64,000 nucleotides of DNA from Lasiosphaeris hirsuta (GCA_030549175.1 JAUKUA010000002.1:6572001-6636000); one strand, 5' to 3'; shown: positions 32,061-43,829, numbered from the stretch's first letter. Made by a program: numbers and translations. The notes: generated by a model not told the origin, from the sequence alone.

Positions 32061-32802
32061 TATCGGTATGATAATTAAGGCATATATAGCCTTTTAGCCT
32101 TCTTTAAAGCCTTAAGAATATTTAAAGACTTCTTTAATATTATAAAGATCTCCTCTTCTTAGGTAAGTATAGCTTTAAAGGTTAAGAGCTGTTTAAATGG
32201 AAGAGAAAGGTCTCTTATTAATGCTTAAGAGTTATTTAAAACTTTCCAGTGGTTAAAGGTTATATCTTAACTTTATTAAAGCTACTATATATATTATAGT
32301 CTATATAGTACACAAGGTAAGCTCGATTATAGCTTCGCTTTGTACAGAGATATATAACTACCTATACTCTAGGTTCTGACTTGAAGTTCCTTGCTGTCAT
32401 AGAGGATATTCTTGTAAGCTTTAGAAAGTCTACAGTCAAGTCCGGGCGGTATCTCTTCGACCTAGACCCCAAGAGCCCTACCCTCCAAGTTCAGTCGGGT
32501 TATAAGGAAATTGTTAGGGGCTAAGGCTATCTGGAGGAAATTCCCTGATTCTGCGAGGCCGAAATTAGGTATCCACAGCTCTCTGAGGTCTGAATCATTT
32601 AATAATAGCGGCATACAGTAGCCAGGATACCCCCCGACGGTTCGGGTTTGGGATGGGAGCCGTGTGCTGGGTGCGCATATTCAGGTCCCACATGTGCCCA
32701 AAGATGGGCGCCTATCCAGGCCGGAATCTCAGCCCGGCTCAGGTAAGTTGTTCGCTAATACGTGTAGCTAGCAAAGTGAGCCTTCCATTTCATGGTTCTA
32801 CG
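32061..32802. other. AT-rich relic DNA
   Basis: About 0.7 kb of very AT-rich sequence to about 32,350, then more balanced DNA with no gene. It probably continues the decayed element to its left. Confidence 0.4.
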
Positions 32803-33386
32803 TCATCGGCCAGGCAACTCATCCCACCCAAAGCTCCGAAACAAGTCGGCAACCTCGGGGGCCAGCGGTCCGTTATAAAGTCTGACGACCACCTTGGTCA
32901 GCGAAGGGATAGCCTCCAACTGAGTCTTGACCTCGGCCAACGCCATCTTGGTGCGCGGCGACATGTCCTCCTGGCCCGCCGCGGCAACCAGACCACTGGA
33001 GTTCTCGCGGTGCACACATGTCTCCAGCGTGGCCAAGCCGCGGCACTTCTCTTGGATGAGCCAGATGCCCCGCGTTGACAGGTCCGATCAAGTCCAGAAA
33101 GGCCTGCAAGAGATTGGCTTGGTTCCGCATCGTGTCAATCAGGACAAACTGATGCGACCTGTACAGCGCCACGGCGGCTTCGGCGCGGAGCTGGCGGTTG
33201 GTGTGGAGGAGCGCGAGCCACTGTGGCGGCCGGTCGGGTGCGAAGAGCTCGACTTTCTGGGAACCGCCGTCGGTGAAGAGGTACAGCGGGTTGGGGGACG
33301 GCGGGGACTCGCTGGTAGATCTTGTCGCGGACGTGGCGAGGCAAGCGGGAGAGGCTGAGCCCGTCGTTGCTGGAGGGAGATTCCAT
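32803..33386 (-). pseudogene. 2EXR/F-box-like protein broken by two frameshifts
   Basis: The minus strand encodes a 2EXR-type fungal protein in three successive frames. Frame one reads MESPSSNDGLSLSRLPRHVR then DKIYQRV. Frame two reads PLYLFTDGGSQKVELFAPDR, WLALLHTNRQLRAEAAVALY and RSHQFVLIDTMRN. Frame three reads WLIQEKCRGLATLETCVHRE to WDELPGR and stop. The 'RLP..VRDKIY', 'LLHTNRQLRAEA..ALY' and 'F' blocks are the family signature. The joins near 33,320 and 33,070 each need one base, with no intron signals. Sequencing error could explain one or both; otherwise it is dead. Confidence 0.6.
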
Positions 33387-34539
33387 GGGGCGGGCTAGCT
33401 GTTGGGCCGTGATGGTGTCCGCGCTATTGCTAAGGGCGAGGAGGTTGGTCGGAGGCGAATCGAGGAATGCGTGAATCTTGAGGATTCTTCTGGGGCGCGG
33501 AGTGGGTATGTCGGATTCTAAGATGCTGTTGGTGTTTGCGAGCTAGGGCGACTTACCGCGGACGGCGACGAGCCCGACGCCGGATCGAGAGAGAAGGGCA
33601 AACAAGCGGCGACGGTGGAAGAGGGCACGAGCATGGAGCCATGGTGGAGATGGCGAACACCCTGTACCCGCTTGACGGTGGTGCGGGCGTCGTCACGTGG
33701 AGCGGCATTTGCTAGGACGACGCTAACAGGTAATATTCTCACGGGAATCGCTGCGATATTCTAGAAGTGGATTAATCGCGTTGTTGATGGCATCAGACAC
33801 TGTGCGTGCTGCCAAGCGAGTCAGTCACAGTGGCAGCGCGACAGGATATATCCAACCCGAACTAGACCTAATCGTAGGTACGAAGCCTGGCTCCTATAGG
33901 TCGCATCCTGTCCGTTCCGAACGGAGCCAACCAAAATCTCGCCACCTCCGACCTTTGGAAGTGCGCGTGCGGCTGATAGAAGCCTTGGTAATCGACACGT
34001 GAAAAAAACTCTTTGTTGAGAATATACGGTAGGTATGACTTGGCATTTCCAGGGCATGCCATTTCCAGATGCAGACACCGCGCATCTCCATCTTCCACTC
34101 CATATATAGATAGGTAGGTAGCAATACCGATACCACACATGCATTGCTTTCCTGATGTCTCCGCATGATACAGGCTTCATCGAGGCTTTGCATGCAACTA
34201 AACGGTTAAAAAAAAAAAACCTTTGTTTTCAACGCCATACTCGACATTGTTGAATTTCTTGAAAGAGGCTTTACATTACACCCCGAGCAGCGCAGCCCGA
34301 AAACCGTCATATCTGCTTTCAGATACTCGGCGTAATTAGTGGCTTCCGCTACAGGGTTCGTGAGAGACTCGACTAGCTGCGGCGCCTGTCCCGGAGCTCG
34401 TCAAGGGATGCGAATGAGACGGGCATTCCGCCGCCCCATCCGAGCCGTGATCAAGAAGATGTCGAGAATGACCTCGATGTGTCCGCCAAGTATCCAGTGT
34501 CCTATAAACCTTTGGAGCGCGGCGTACCGTGATGCGGTA
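33387..34539. other. Intergenic, no supported gene
   Basis: About 1.1 kb. A minus-strand peptide frame (ILDIFLITARMGRRNARLIR, about 34,400-34,510) looks like a membrane-protein fragment of unknown origin fused to the amidase relic. A run of 11 A lies near 34,210. Confidence 0.35.
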
Positions 34540-35516
34540 GACAATCTTGGTCTTGCCCACAACCACAACTCCCAGTTCAATGAGTATCTGGACTATCGGT
34601 GCAGAAAGATTCTTAACGGGGTAGAACCTTTTGAAGGCACGGTTTGATGCTCAGTCGGGTACCCAGCAACGTCAATCACATCCTTAACTCCGATACGGAG
34701 TCCAGCGAGGGGCGCATTCTTGGATGGCAGAACATGCAACCGAGATGGAATGGGAACGTATCGACCAAAAAATCCAGATCTAGAGTCGGTAATCAGCCTG
34801 GTTGCTGTGCCCACTCCGCTGCCGCATCCAACACTTACTTTTTTGTACTCTAAGGATACCAAGCCGGTTGAAACAAAGGCTTCTTGGACATCAGGGTAAA
34901 GCTTAAGTGCACGGTATAGACTTCCTCGTGCAAGCAAATACGGCCCGGCTAGTAGATTCGCCGGGTTTGATGTGTGGATGCTGAATATGGAAGCTTTGTG
35001 CGATGACAGCAATTCTTCAGCTTTGGCATCAACGCACAAAGGCGTCTGAGTGTTGGCATTGATGACGATTGTCACGAGAAACGATGGATTCAAGACATCG
35101 TCTCTGCGCAGATAGTCATCAGCTGTAGCCTGTAGCCAAGAAGCTGAGATGCACGACTCAAGTCCTGTGAGCTCGAGGACTGTCGCCGGGACTAGCATGT
35201 CGTCATGGTGGTCGGAGGGGAAGTTGATCTGGGACTTGAACGGCACCTAGTATCATGTTAGAAGGTAGAGATGCCCGAGGGTATACTTAATGCATACAAA
35301 CGTATCTTGTGATGCAGCGAAGATCTGGGAGTCGCCCAGGGTTAGGATAGTTCCAGTCGAGCTCCAGGCCAAACAACCGCTGGGGAGCCCTTGCGTCCCA
35401 ATTGATTCAATCGGAGGGATATTGCGGTTCTGGCCGCCATTGCCTCCAACTTCCTTGGTCGTGGAAAGCGCAATCAGAACGACGGCATTGATAATAGAGA
35501 ACGGCCAACGCAGCAT
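34540..35516 (-). pseudogene. Truncated amidase-signature protein
   Basis: Exon 1 35516-35298 (MLRWPFSIINAVVLIALS signal-like start) joins exon 2 from 35246 through a 51-bp intron (GTATGC donor, CTAAC branch, CTAG acceptor). The N-terminal part runs coherently to PLAGLRIGVKDVIDVAG, the amidase-signature block that carries the catalytic Lys. Near 34,640 the frame shifts and continues as FYPVKNLSAPIVQILIELGV then VVVGKTK, again amidase-like. After that the Gly/Ser-rich block with the catalytic serines is absent. A one-base shift plus loss of the C-terminal two thirds makes it inactive. Confidence 0.6.
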
Positions 35517-36349
35517 GGTCGTCGGTCGGCGAGCTCTCGGTTGTTGTTGGTGGCCGAGGAAGACGGCATCGATGTGAGAGAAGGTTAGGGTTAGGAAGGG
35601 GGCTTGTGGTACGGATACGTGCTGTGAAAACCGGGCCATCTCTCACAGCCACCCAATTGGGCCGACAGGACTTGGGAGTACTTGCATTACGCAGTATACG
35701 ACGCACGGGCCAGTGCCGAAATGCTGCGCTGGTCTCTCCTTGAACACAGAACAAGACTTCGGCGCTCGGGCTCGACACAATCAACAGGACAGGCTTTGTG
35801 GTTATTGATTTGTTTGCTTTTAGGACAAGCAAGCTGTTTCAAGATCACCACTCTAGATCCGCCATGTCTATCTCCCGCCATCAGCAAGCAATCAATCAAT
35901 CAAATGATCTAACCTCTGGGGCCATGATTTTTTGCCGTTGTGTACTTTTTTACCATGGCATCGCTGGCATCTCCAAGAAATTAATTGTAAGAGCCCGAAA
36001 TCCATCGATCGCGACGGCCCGCAAACAAGATCCACGACCCTATTATATGCAGCAGCGACCAACAGCCGCCCCCAACAAGAGGCCCACGACAGCCTGGTGT
36101 CGCCCACTGCTCCGCAATCCCACGCGGCCATTCCAATAATGCCGCCATTGTCGTCCACAGCAACATCAACTTCATAGCCGTCGCTCAGCAATTTATTCCA
36201 CACCCCTCGACCAACTGCAGCGAATGTGTGACTGGGTATTCAGATTGGCGAGGTTCGAGAAGGCGGTGAAGCGGATCGTCAGCGCAAGCTTCGTTCTACG
36301 TACCACTACTTACTAGAATCATTTCGCAGGTACGGAGAGCTGATCCGGA
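35517..36349. other. Intergenic, no supported gene
   Basis: About 0.8 kb with only short overlapping frames. No motif was recognised. Confidence 0.35.
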
Positions 36350-36906
36350 TTTGCCCTTGTACAAGCGAGTCGGTCTAGGGCGTAGGCAGCCGAGCAAGAT
36401 GGCGCATGTTGGTATGTATTAACCCGCCTCCGAGCGGTGCGGCCCCCCGGGGCATAGCATCATCTACCCAAGCTCTGACCACCAGTAGATCAAACATTGG
36501 AATCTGCCGTAAAGAGGGTCAGGTACCACCTGAAGGATGAGGCTGCTGAACTACTCAAGGGACGTTTCCGGATTGTCAAATTAGTAACCTCTCCCTGAAT
36601 CCGAATCGACACGCGCTGAGAATTGAACTTAGTCTGTGGCATCCGCTCTTTGGACCTGTCCAGCAATCTCCTCTTGTGCTCTGCGACTACTTCAACGTTG
36701 ATAAAGATAAAGACCTTCGCGCATCAGATCTCGTCTTTCCTCACTATGTCGGCGAGCAGTGGTACTCGCATTACAACCCTCAGCATAAGTGGTTTTATGT
36801 CAGTGATCAACAACCCCAGGAGTGCTGGCTCTTTAAATGCCACGACTCGGAAGGAGACCCAAAGAAAGCAGCTTGTAAGGGCACCATCGATCATACTGTG
36901 GGGTAA
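36350..36906 (+). pseudogene. C-terminal remnant of a CmcJ/asaB-like hydroxylase/desaturase family protein
   Basis: Three exon pieces can be read. One ends ...RRQPSKMAHV at 36411, with a 74-bp intron (GTATGT...CTGAC..CAG) to 36485. The next is DQTLESAVKRVRYHLKDEAA to FRIV at 36486-36579. The last, 36633-36906, reads LWHPLFGPVQQSPLVLCDYF, SDLVFPHYVGEQWYSHYNPQ, HKWFYVSDQQPQECWLFKCH and stops. These are the closing blocks of the fungal CmcJ/asaB-like family (secondary-metabolite oxygenases). The second intron starts ATTAGT instead of GTTAGT, a G-to-A loss of the donor. The N-terminal half is missing. Confidence 0.55.
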
Positions 36907-38378
36907 ATTATTATACTGACAACAGTTTCTAGTCGCCATCCATAACTCAGTCGACACCCCTGTCCCGGATAGGTTGCCTGCACCGCGCCCTCGCGAGACC
37001 ATCGAATTCCGTTGCCTAGATTTCTACTGACCTCCCCCTTCTGAGCAGGATTGGTCCGGTCTGAGGCTAGGTAACCAGAGCGGGTTTGGCACGACGGTCT
37101 CAGGGATTTTGCACTGCCCAGTGAGAGGGTAATCGTATGTAATGCTAGAGACAATAGAAATATACTCAAGACATTCGACTCAACCGTCACAGTAACCCAA
37201 GGGAACCAGTGAGTTTTGGCATGCCAAGGCCAATCTCTGTGCCTGATCAATGTGTACCGAGAACACTACCCGGTAACCAGAAATGGGCAACCAACGTAAT
37301 GAGAAAGTCTTCACGAAGCTCATCGAGACCTTCTTGACAACGCTGCCAGCTGTTCCTTTGAGTGTCGCTCAATGCTTCCTTCTCCAGGCAAATGCATGAT
37401 GAGGTATTCCCAAGCCTAGGGAATTCTGCAGCCTCAGCAGCCGCAGTTTGTAAATATTCGGTTATTGTAGTAGGTAGGTACCTTTAGTTGGTTGTTATTG
37501 TTTGCTGCTAAGTTGCACTGGTTGATTCACTGACTCCCAGCGCCGAAAGCAACCAAGCAGGTGGATGTGCAAGTTTTAAGATCTGCTCGGCCTCTGACGA
37601 TGATGCTTGCCGGCAGATTCTTACTAGCACTAGCTCCAGCAACACAAAACGTCTGGCTGGTAACTCTTCACTGGGGAGCTATACAAAAAGAGGGTAGGTA
37701 GTAAGGAAAAGATCATAGATTGGTAGAAGTAGCAGGAGAGAGAGGGAGGACAGTAACGGCTCGAGGGTGCTGTAGTAACTTGAAGGGACCCATGTTGGGA
37801 AGATCGCGAAGGACAAGTGGCAGAGACAGAACTTCGTGCCGAAGGTCGGTCACTAAAATGATTGTATCTAGGCTCACCCCATCTCGCACTTCAACTCTTG
37901 CATGCCCACAACAAGTAATTAAATAGTCCATGGACCAAGTCGTATAAGCTTGCATGCAGTGTGGAGTCTTTGTACCTACTAATCGCATTCGCTCTCTTCC
38001 GATGGCGTCAAGCTTGCGGCGGGGCCACCGGGGATGATTACTATTCACGCGGTCGAGCGGCAGCAAATTGGGCTTTAATCTTGGCGTCGGGAACTTCAAG
38101 AGACCGACGATTTTGTTGAGGACCTGGGACTTGTGAAGGAAGTTGGGAAGTCGACAACTTGCTGATGGGTCGATAAGTTGAGGGAAGACAGCTGTTGGGG
38201 AGAGAGGGTAGGGGACGGTGAATAAATAACATGGTCATGTCCGCCTCCATTACCTGCCTCCCACCAAGTCTCTTGAGAAGTCAAGCTTTCAGTGCCACCC
38301 ACAAACTACACCCCAGACTTATCCCATTCTTCCAAATTCACCCCTGACTTATCCCATCCTTCCAAATACACAGCTAAA
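36907..38378. other. Intergenic upstream of tautomerase gene
   Basis: About 1.5 kb. Frames at 37.7-38.3 kb are short and overlap. ACCCCAGACTTATCCCATTC and ACCCCTGACTTATCCCATCC lie in tandem just before the tautomerase start. TAGGTAGGTA-type words occur near 37,471. Confidence 0.4.
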
Positions 38379-38872
38379 ATGCCTCTCTGGCTCGTCTTCC
38401 ACCCCGAAGGCACGTTCAAGACCACCGAGACCAAGCAAGCGCTCGCGGCCGACATCACGACGCTATACACGGGGGGCGGGCTGCCGGCTTTTTATGTTGT
38501 GGTCAACTTCATCACGTTGCCCCACACCAGCATTTTTGTGGGCGGCGAGAATACATCCCCGGACAAGCCGTTCATCCGGTTTATGGTCGACCACCTGGCC
38601 GTCCACTTTGACGCGCCGCAGAAGCTGCGCGTCATCAATAAGCTTGACGCCCTGATCAAGCCCCACGTCGCCGACAAGGGCTACGACTGGGAGTTTCACA
38701 TTGACGAGACGCCGCGGGATCTGTGGAAGATCAACGGCATCGTTCCTCCGCCATGTGAGTTACGGCCGATATCCGCTGGTTGACATGTGCTGACTTTTCG
38801 CCAGTCCAGAGCGAAGCTGAGAAGCTGTGGGCGAAGGAGAATAAGGCGGTGGAGTGGGAGGGCAAGGCCTAA
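38379..38872 (+). CDS. Tautomerase-superfamily protein (cis-CaaD-like)
   Basis: Two exons, 38379-38754 and 38805-38872, with a 50-bp intron (GTGAGT...CTGAC...CCAG), giving 147 aa, close to the about 150 aa of cis-3-chloroacrylic acid dehalogenase-like enzymes. It starts MPLWLVF, so removal of Met leaves the catalytic N-terminal Pro1 of the tautomerase superfamily. A FYVVVNFI strand, the TSIFVGGEN loop and a conserved 'PFIRFMVDH' block follow. The position equal to cis-CaaD His28 appears to be Leu, so dehalogenation is not implied. Fungal members are of unknown physiological role. The exon 2 tail (FQSEAEKLWAKENKAVEWEG) is helical. The gene is intact amid dead neighbours. Confidence 0.8.
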
Positions 38873-38984
38873 GAAGCAAGCAGCTCAGTGTAGGGTAGCG
38901 GTGATGGAACAGGATTAGATTTGGCTAAGAAATCTATGTGAAAAAGAGAAACCTAGATTCCACCTGTTCCCCGTCATCTTGTTG

Positions 38985-40110
38985 GATTTAGAGCTCTTGA
39001 TTTGCCCTAGGTGTAGAGAACGTCCTCCTGGTTATTCAGCTTATCTCGACGACGGTTTTCCTGGTCCGCTTGGTCGGGTGGCAGGGTTCATTCCTTGGAC
39101 TCGCTGCCTCGGCCTTGACCATGCCCCTCTCGGCCTTGATCTCCAAGAAGCACACGGCATGTAGTCCGAGTTGATGAAATACCGTGATGAACGATCGGCG
39201 TTGTTGATAAACGCTCTTCTCGCTATCGGCACCCGAGGCCATGTAGGGGACCAAGATCTCCGAGTGCCAGAAGCGGGAGCTACGGCAGCTGGTTAAGCGT
39301 AGCGACCTGGATGCTCAGTCTCATCTTCGTGTCTAATCTGGGCCCAATCCTCTTTGCCGGAATTCCTCTCAACGTGTTAGCCTGGCAGGGCGAACCAATG
39401 ACGGCTGCCGTTGCCGCCTTTACCTGCATCTAGCTCTTTGGGCTCTTGCAATGCTGAATAGCAACCGTGTCCCCCCTCGCCACGCGCATCACGACGGCTT
39501 GGACGGGCCTCGGGCGACTCGAAGCCCTCTTCTCCGAGCGCGAGGCCCTAGAGATTAAGACAATACCTTCGGAAACAGTGGCTTCCAGCAGCTGCCTGGT
39601 CATGTCCTTGAAATGCTTCTTGTGGGACGTCTTGGGATTGAAAGCCTCGCGACCCTTGTTCGACAGCATGGCCCGAACCGTCTTCGGCGCGCGGCTTCAG
39701 TGGGTTGAGAAGACTTCCAATGAAGAGATTATGACCCGGTCCACGACAGATGTCAATAAGGTTGACGAGCAACTGCCTACTGACATTCATTACATGGTTG
39801 ACTCTATCGCCAGAGTGGGCATTACCCTCCTGGCGAGGGGTACACGACAACAGTGTCATTCAGCGAATAGAACTAATCCATAGGCAGATCATCCATCTCC
39901 CTCCGCGGGGCCTTTTTCGCACTAGGAATCATCTACGCCTACTTCATCACCGGCAGAGGTCTGATGTCTGCGACACGGAGACTGAGAAAGATCAGCGCTA
40001 ACACAAACGCGTCACTGTTCTCACAGCTAACCTCGTTGCGCCTCCCCGACGCAGTCCTTACAGTGCGCACCTACGGCATGTCGAGCCACTTTATGAACTG
40101 CATGTTTTGT
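38985..40110 (+). pseudogene. ABCC (MRP-type) transporter relic
   Basis: Blocks in shifting frames follow the order of an ABCC transporter. WQGSFLGLAASALTMPLSAL comes first, then LMKYRDERSALLINALLAI and ISECQKRELRQLVKR (TMD1 cytosolic part). MTAAVAFTCI..LFGLL and TRITTAWTGLGRLEALFSE end TMD1. LQWVEKTSNEEIMTRSTTDV then NKVDEQLPTDIHYMVDSIA, and SATRRLRKISANTNASLFSQ with AVLTVRTYGM, are from TMD2. The first nucleotide-binding domain that should sit between TMD1 and TMD2 is absent, and the second never appears. Multiple stops and shifts show it is dead. Confidence 0.6.
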
Positions 40111-40359
40111 GAGACGGATCTGTTGGAGGTGCCCCTCCCTACTGGGGAGGTTGCTCCTCCACTAGCGCCCACGGTAAGCGAGGCCACTAGTCAGCCCACC
40201 ATCTGTGCAGGATTTGCAGGGCTTTTTCCTTCTTCTTTCCACACACACAATACACACACTTAATCCAGAGTTTGGCTACCTTGCATGTGTGTGTCACCCC
40301 CAATAGAATCTGAGCTCCCGAAATTTCCATTTTTGTGACCTCGCTCACGTGACATTGCT

Positions 40360-40510
40360 CACCCCGGCTCAGGTTCGGCTCAGTCTTTGCCCAGGATTGG
40401 CTCAGGCTTGCTCACCTTTGCTTACCCTAATTGCCATTTTCGGCAAGCTACGCCACAGCATGCTGAATTGCTTCAACTCTAGCCGAGTGGCCCAGAATTG
40501 GTCCCTATAT
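40360..40510 (-). repeat. Dispersed repeat, copy 2 (inverted)
   Basis: Reverse complement matches 30098-30265; the two copies lie about 10 kb apart in opposite orientation. The flanking sequence to about 40,290 also resembles the copy at 48.9 kb. Confidence 0.7.
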
Positions 40511-40605
40511 ATATGGACGGCCAAAATGGATCCCCATTCTTGAAAATGAACAGTGCTGTTTCGCCTTTACTTTTTCGTGTCGCTTACCTACTTGCTGGAG
40601 ACTTA

Positions 40606-40915
40606 GGCCCTGTTTGGTTCGACTTTGATTGGATTGGGGTACATCAGGAGGAGGATACATTACCAGGCGCAGGCATACCGACTAGGCCCCTTGCGTCAAC
40701 TTTTGTACTTATCCAATCCACCTTAATCCTTCTTTCAAAAGATTGGATTGTGTGGCCACAGTAGGGCTTTTCAGGCCCTTGTACGGTAATCTTCCAGGGG
40801 AGGTACCTGCCAAGGGCGATTAGCAAACTTCTCGCCACCCCGAGGCCGGAGGCGTTGTATCTCTCGATCCAAATCGGCGATTTTGTGTGTGAGAAAAGTC
40901 GAACCAAACAGGACC
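40606..40915. mobile_element. Tourist/PIF-Harbinger-like MITE
   Basis: A 310-bp element begins GGCCCTGTTTGGTTCGACTT and ends with its near-perfect inverse AAGTCGAACCAAACAGGACC; one mismatch in 20. It is flanked by TTA on both sides (40603-40605 and 40916-40918), the 3-bp target duplication typical of PIF/Harbinger elements. It has no coding capacity. Near-identical ends suggest recent insertion compared with the decayed neighbours. Confidence 0.8.
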
Positions 40916-40918
40916 TTA

Positions 40919-41779
40919 AGTTAGCCTCTGCCCTCCAAGTCTCGCGCGCCTACACCTTCTGCAACACACCTACTTTTGTTGTTTAATACCCTGAATTCAT
41001 CACCATCTTCGACAACACACTAATATAAGTCTGGGCGACTTTAGTTGGAAATTAGTTTTCAAAAACAACCGCTGCTTGAGTCCAATAAAGTTAAGCGTGC
41101 GAAACCACAAGCCTTCCAACCCATGAGGAGAGTTTTATGTACGGGGTTAAGACTCGAGGGCGAGTGACCGAACGCTGAACGCATCCATGGGACTAGGCAG
41201 CGGCACGTCTTTGCCAATAATGTGAATTCCCAGATTGTCTCATAACGTCACACAGAAGTAGACAGATCCTCAGCCAATTGCCCACCGCTCGCTTTCAGCA
41301 TGCGCCTCAGCACCCGACTTGTAGTAAAGACGGATTGGAATCGATAGAATGTGCTTGAATTTGACAGGTTTGGTAGGAGTGTAGTATTAGAAGCGGTCTT
41401 ATTACAAGTGTTCAAAGCCGGGGGTGGCATTTTCATAGCCACTAGTCTGATATTATGTACCATCCCAGGTCATGTACTGGTGTATTCAGGGCCATCCAAA
41501 TGCTGCGCCATCCCGAATTCCGATCTGGGATGCAATATACCATCCCATAATTCCAGACTGGGACGTCGTATACCATACCAGGATATGTACTGGGATATTC
41601 TCGGTCCCGATTTCGGGACTTGTTTGGCCTAGAACTCGGGCTATTTTGCACAGTGCGTAAAATACATCGTCTCCTACGCCCGGAGCCAGGGGCGTCCACG
41701 TAATATGTATATCTAGAATTAATTCTTATGGGATATTCATTAGCGGCATTTATGGGCGGCCTACATGATCATTGAATAC
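40919..41779. other. Intergenic with degenerate ACCATCCCA/TACTGGGA repeats
   Basis: Between about 41,458 and 41,612 words such as ACCATCCCA and TACTGG recur four or five times. A related cluster lies at 48,640-48,790. No gene is supported. Confidence 0.4.
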
Positions 41780-42290
41780 GACCCTACAACCCCAGAAAAT
41801 GGAGACGGAGAGAAGAAGAGCAGCTCACAAGCAGCGTTGCCGGACTGGGTAAAGGCGGACCCGAGTAGATCGGCAACAATAGAGTGTAGGAAAGGAGGGA
41901 TCGGCAAAAATTAGATAGCAATACACGAAGCACGTAGGAGAGAATCCCACAGACCGTACTTAGAAGAAGCCGCCGACCTATTTGGCCGTAGCGGGAAAAA
42001 TAAACGGCCCCTCCTCCAAGGAGGTCTCACGAAGACCAAAGCTCCATTCTCACGTAAGAAAGAACCGGAGTAATTGACTAAATGAGTTCCTACACAAGAA
42101 AAGAGTGGAAGACGCTCACACGTTACTCTGCAGCGCCGGGTGCGGTAGAGAGAATTTCCCCCACGTTGTACTGAGATGCGAAAACACGGGAGACACGAGA
42201 CACGAGCTAAATATTGAGGGATTACGAGATGGACCCAGCCTCCTCAAGGCGCTCTCGAGCGGCGCTTGGCAACCGGTGCCGCGAACCCCT
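41780..42290 (+). mobile_element. C-terminal end of a LINE (RNase H tail) relic
   Basis: After stops, the frame from about 42,060 reads LNEFLHKKRVEDAHTLLC then SAGCGRENFPHVVLRCENTG. This is the 'FLhrrrV...C.CG...E...HVl..C' zinc-like tail that closes fungal Tad1/I-type LINE polyproteins. Upstream frames contain many stops. It may belong to the same family as the reverse-transcriptase relic at 7.2 kb. Confidence 0.6.
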
Positions 42291-43829
42291 GGTATGGTGC
42301 ACCCCGAAGATGGGTGGGAGGACATCGGCCGAACCGAACTCGAAAGAGTTAGCAAAACGGAGCAGGAACCTTCGTTTACCGCCATAGTCGACGGTCTGCA
42401 CAGTATTCATGGCCCCTTGGTCGCCACTGAGAATGGCTACTACAGGGTGTTTGACGTAGACCTGGCCCTGCCTACTTCCGTCTCACACACCCTGACTTCC
42501 CACTCACACACAGGCCGTCCTTCAATTGCAGCAGCTGTGTCCCCTGTTCTGCTCTTAGCCATATTTTTTTGCTGGGACCGATGCACGCCAAGCCTCGAGA
42601 TGGTGTCTCTTTTCCACCCGAAGCTTCTTCCACATCGCCGAAGAGTACACCATTTGCCATCTCGACTCGTAACTAGGGTATAACGGTACCTCCAGGCGGC
42701 GTTTTTGATCCACTGCCTCCAGTTCACCATGCAGTGCGATGTCACCCGGCCTCGAGATGGTGTCGAGAGGCTCCCGGTTCTCGTTTCCGCAATTCGAATC
42801 CTTGGATTACTCCCATCTGACATGGTAGCCCATCCGTAGCCGAATAGATGCGGGAGGCTCATAGCGCGGACGAATTCCATGCTGCAATTGCTGCCAACGG
42901 CGGTGAATCGTCACCGTACTGGCAAGGTGGCGCATCGATGCGAGAAGCGATCGAAGCCTTGATGAGTCCTGACTCCTCGTGGCGCGGGATCGACAATTTT
43001 CCACTTCGAACCCCGCCATTCATGACCTGCATCTCCTGATCTTGCATTCCATAGCGTCGTTCGCACCGCAGCACTTATGTCGCTCTTGCCACCTAGCATG
43101 AAAGCGCTCTCGAGTGCGACGCTGCAATGGCAGGATTTCTGGCGGATGGCGGCGGAAAAGCTGGGGTAGGATCAGCTGCGGAGAAGCCGTCCGGCAAGAC
43201 ACAGGCCAGAGTTGTAGCATTTGCCAATCTATCTTGTCAGAAACACTAGCACTACTTATCGAGGTTTGAAAAAGTGATTGATTTCTGTTTGTGTCCCTGG
43301 CTCTCCAGCTTACCGGCGAGCACCATTCTTATAGACCCACTTATAGGATCAAAGGCACGACTTCAGACCCAGACCCGTCTGAAAGAATCCCAGCCTCCCA
43401 TTGGTCAGTTGGCTATTGTGGAAAACATTTCGAGAGGCCCGCCAAGGGGCAACCGTCAGCTCTAGAAAGTTCTAGCCCGTAGGTAAGCTGTGGTGATAGG
43501 GCTGGTGGCATCCTCCTTCATCCATTCCGTTTCTTTGGGGCATGGATACTTCTGCGTGGTGAGAGCCTTGCGCGTTACATCATAATGTACTGCCCCGCCC
43601 CAAGAAAATCTCTGAAACGTACCGAACTGTCAGGTTGCAAAAGCTGGAGAGGATCTCAAAGGCAGCTAACACTAGAAAAAAGTCCCGGCAGGCATTGTGT
43701 AATGAGGTAAGGTAGATGAAAGGTGATTTCAATTAGGTCTGCCATAATGCCAATCCCTGCCTACAATCTCCCTTATTAGGAAGAACCTCCCTTTAAGGCC
43801 AGACTGCCAAGTTATTACCCGGTAGGCAT
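42291..43829. other. Unassigned DNA, no supported gene
   Basis: About 1.5 kb. The plus frame continues from the LINE relic to 42,683 with a coherent but unrecognised peptide (TAIVDGLHSIHG, GYYRVFDVDLALPTSVSH). Shorter frames at 42.8-43.5 kb show no motifs. Confidence 0.3.
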
